Translations under genes and position numbers: made by a program
Origin: an uncultured Bacilli bacterium
GTDB lineage: Bacteria > Bacillota_I > Bacilli_A > RF39 > UBA660
Direction of reading: 5' to 3'
Assembly: GCA_934102355.1 (NCBI GenBank)
Contig: CAKOSO010000001.1
Location: 62,001-126,000, forward strand
Length of the DNA: 64,000 nucleotides
Shown: positions 62,361 through 64,000 of the stretch, one piece after another
Numbering within the stretch: position 1 is the stretch's first letter
How the letters are laid out: the number at the start of each line of letters is the position of its first letter
The notes under the pieces: model-generated
Databases searched by the model: none
What the model saw: the letters and a program-made list of their open reading frames with translations, nothing else
What the model was told of the DNA's origin: nothing

Positions 62361-63061
62361 AACTTATGTTCAAACCTTTCTTTTAAAAATGAATCTTCTG
62401 TTATATATTTATTATTAATTTTTATAACATGTCTTTTACTTTTATAAAAACTATCTTTATTCTTAATTATCTTACATCTTTTAAATTTATACTTTTCTAA
62501 ATATCTTTCTAATAACAACCTATTAAATAAATAATTCTGCCTCTTTAAATATATTAATCCTTCTATAAATAATAAAATTCCAAAGAAAATAAAATTAATA
62601 TTTTTTCTTTCAAAATATAATAAAAAAGCAATTATTATAATAGAAATATATACTATTAATTTATTTCCTTTTTTATATGGTAATAAATAATTAATAATAC
62701 AATTTAAAATACGTCCTCCATCTAATGGATATATAGGTAATAAATTAAAACACAATAAAGTATAGTGATAGTTTTTAAATAATATATAATTACGCATTGA
62801 AATAAAGTTTAATCTAAATAAAAATGATACTAGTAAAAAAAGAATAATCTGTACAGCTGGTCCACCTAAAAGAATTAATAATTCTTCATAAATTGGTTTA
62901 TTTAACTTTTCGTTAAATTTCACACATCCTCCAAAAGGATATATATCTATCTTTTCTAAATTCCACTTAAATACTTTTGATACTAAAACATGACCTAATT
63001 CATGAATAATTACAATTATAAAAATAATTAAAAATTCTTTATACATACCTGTTAAACACAC
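62357..63061 (-). CDS. spoIVFB: SpoIVFB-like intramembrane metalloprotease (M50)
   Basis: SpoIVFB cleaves pro-SigmaK in the mother cell. It has the zinc site IIHELGHVLVSKVF, a YPFGGCVKF segment and the third ligand in NLLPIYPLDGGRIL, with several membrane helices and a basic C-terminus. The first annotatable start (GTG at 63061) gives a protein that begins midway through the first helix. The same frame stays open upstream to about 63124 and reads KKFNINLSTILLIVIVCLTG, which looks like the missing first helix, but it has no ATG, GTG or TTG. See findings. Confidence 0.85.
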   Translation of the reverse strand: MCLTGMYKEFLIIFIIVIIHELGHVLVSKVFKWNLEKIDIYPFGGCVKFNEKLNKPIYEELLILLGGPAVQIILFLLVSFLFRLNFISMRNYILFKNYHYTLLCFNLLPIYPLDGGRILNCIINYLLPYKKGNKLIVYISIIIIAFLLYFERKNINFIFFGILLFIEGLIYLKRQNYLFNRLLLERYLEKYKFKRCKIIKNKDSFYKSKRHVIKINNKYITEDSFLKERFEHKL

Positions 63062-63095
63062 TATTACTATTAGTAGTATTGTTGATAAATTAATA

Positions 63096-63701
63096 TTAAA
63101 CTTTTTTAAAGTATTCTTTATAGTTTAAATAACTTCCCTTCTTTTCAAATACTAAATATATATAATCTCCCTTAGCTTCCCCTAAAAATTCACCCTTAGA
63201 GACATAATCATATAAATCAACACTTATATTATCAATATTTCCATACCATGAAGTTACTCCATCAACCTGTTCAATCATAACTACCTTACCGTATTCTTCT
63301 TTCTCACCAATAAATACAACTACTCCACTTTCCAATACTGGAGTTAAATAATTATCAGCCACTGTAAGTTTTACACCATCTTTATAAATAGAAGCATCTT
63401 TATATGATATTTCTTCATTAAATACTTTAGTAATATTTTCCTTTGCAACATTTTCAAAAGGTAATATATTTCCCAAATACTTATGATAAAGCTTATTTAT
63501 ACTAGCCATGGAAATATTATGAGATTCCATAAAATTATATATTACTTTATTATGAGATTTATCATATTTAAGTACTATCAATCCAGTCAAAAATATTACA
63601 ATACATACTAAAACTTTAATACCTAATTTTACTAAGAATTTTTTAAAACTAAATTTTTCTTTATTTTTACTTAAAAACTTTTCAATTGATTTGTATTCCA
63701 T
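63096..63701 (-). CDS. spoIVFA: SpoIVFA-like protein with a degenerate LytM domain
   Basis: SpoIVFA holds SpoIVFB inactive until SpoIVB cleaves it. The 201-residue product has a basic N-terminus, one membrane helix (about 28-46) and a C-terminal M23/LytM-like domain with VIGEKEEYGKVVMIEQ-type strands, VTSWYGNIDNISVDLYDYV and KGEFLGEAKG. The HxxxD and HxH zinc ligands of active LytM enzymes are absent, as in SpoIVFA. GGGTGA precedes the ATG. The order spoIVFA-spoIVFB matches Bacillus. Confidence 0.87.
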   Translation of the reverse strand: MEYKSIEKFLSKNKEKFSFKKFLVKLGIKVLVCIVIFLTGLIVLKYDKSHNKVIYNFMESHNISMASINKLYHKYLGNILPFENVAKENITKVFNEEISYKDASIYKDGVKLTVADNYLTPVLESGVVVFIGEKEEYGKVVMIEQVDGVTSWYGNIDNISVDLYDYVSKGEFLGEAKGDYIYLVFEKKGSYLNYKEYFKKV

Positions 63702-63736
63702 TTATTTCACCCATTTAAGAATATGTATCAATTGAT

Positions 63737-64000
63737 CTAATTAATATTTATTTTATACTCCTTTTTTCGACTAATACCTTTTCTAAATATTATACATGTT
63801 AATACTATAAACACACTTATATATATGAAAATAGGTAAAACCATTTTTATAAAATGATAAATATCATATGTATGTCCTATTGCTATTTTAGCTACTATGA
63901 ACATAATGAAATTATATGAAAAAGTTATAAATATACTATAAATTATTACTTCTATTACAGATAACTGTTTATTTTTTGATATCAAAAAAGTTATAAGAAT
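63737..64000 (-). CDS. Membrane protein, probably cut by the window edge
   Basis: The visible 82-87 residues contain two hydrophobic helices (about 12-38 and 46-66) and a basic C-terminus RKGISRKKEYKIN. A TTG at 63985 has no ribosome binding site and the frame stays open to the window end, so the real start is probably beyond base 64000. I do not recognise the family. It precedes spoIVFA, a position sometimes held by min or mre genes, but the sequence does not settle this. Confidence 0.55.
   Translation of the reverse strand: MLITFLISKNKQLSVIEVIIYSIFITFSYNFIMFIVAKIAIGHTYDIYHFIKMVLPIFIYISVFIVLTCIIFRKGISRKKEYKININ

Noticed and set aside
63737..64000. MreD or a Min-system protein as the identity of the last gene
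   Set aside because: Only two helices are visible at the window edge and no diagnostic motif supports either family.

Overview
The window is chromosomal DNA of a very AT-rich (by eye roughly 25-30% GC), spore-forming member of the Bacillota, most like an uncultured gut lineage of Bacilli (the RF39, ML615J-28 or Erysipelotrichales neighbourhood). The evidence is a PolC-type replicase, ComN, SirA, YneF, a TIGR04086 protein, the xerD-deoB pair, a LexA with a Gram-positive type operator, and a set of sporulation genes (spoIVB, spoIIM, a SpoIIID relative, spoIVFA, spoIVFB, sirA). The genetic code is standard: Trp is TGG and TGA is used as a stop. No rRNA, tRNA, CRISPR array, insertion sequence or prophage was seen, and no stretch longer than 300 bases lacks a gene or leader. 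The exact taxon is inference.

Layout. 1-2082: the end of xseA, xseB and the spore protease spoIVB. 2128-2973: a 31-residue Prli42-like membrane peptide divergent from spoIIM. 2997-8827: mnmA, then a run with an HTH protein, alanine racemase, an ATP-grasp enzyme and a lipid-linked saccharide flippase, probably for envelope synthesis. 9020-12827: lipoprotein, deoB and xerD on the minus strand, divergent from rarA. 12832-20215: a compact Tad/Flp pilus operon (flp, tadE, tadF-like, tadZ/cpaE, cpaF, tadB, tadC) running into yebC, tcdA and a transglutaminase-like gene; a DUF192 gene diverges from the pilin promoter. 20807-30759: polC, a hypothetical gene, an AI-2E family transporter, dtd, rel, comN and truB.

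30860-35401 is the most distinctive part. A strong promoter drives a 36-codon peptide with a near-perfect ribosome binding site. An intrinsic terminator follows, then an ABC exporter, an S51-type peptidase, two GNAT acetyltransferases and a nucleoside phosphorylase, in one tight run. Both GNAT genes carry a single inactivating change: a frameshift in an A6 run and an in-frame TAA. A segment inside the short peptide gene can pair with the 5' arm of the terminator, so ribosome-mediated attenuation of a detoxification or resistance operon is a testable model.

35442-39474 is the rimP-nusA-rnpM-infB-rbfA operon, with a RimP lacking its C-terminal domain and no ylxQ. 39661-41234 holds a CPBP protease and a metallophosphoesterase. 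41253-49062 holds obgE, mtaB, membrane proteins, hemW, a tandem SpoIIID-like regulator and lepA. 49157-53329 holds a VUT-type transporter, yneF, sirA, an HNH gene, glycyl-tRNA synthetase behind a very short T-box leader, and lexA with its operator. 53363-61080 holds an unknown gene, recG, pnp, rpsO and a beta-sandwich surface protein with a zinc ribbon tail. 61167-64000 holds a GHL10-type glycosidase, spoIVFB, spoIVFA and a partial membrane protein.

Two expression habits recur. Many genes use GGTGAT as the Shine-Dalgarno element, with a start codon 3-5 bases later. Many promoters have an extended -10 (TGnTAWAAT). Both were used to choose start codons.
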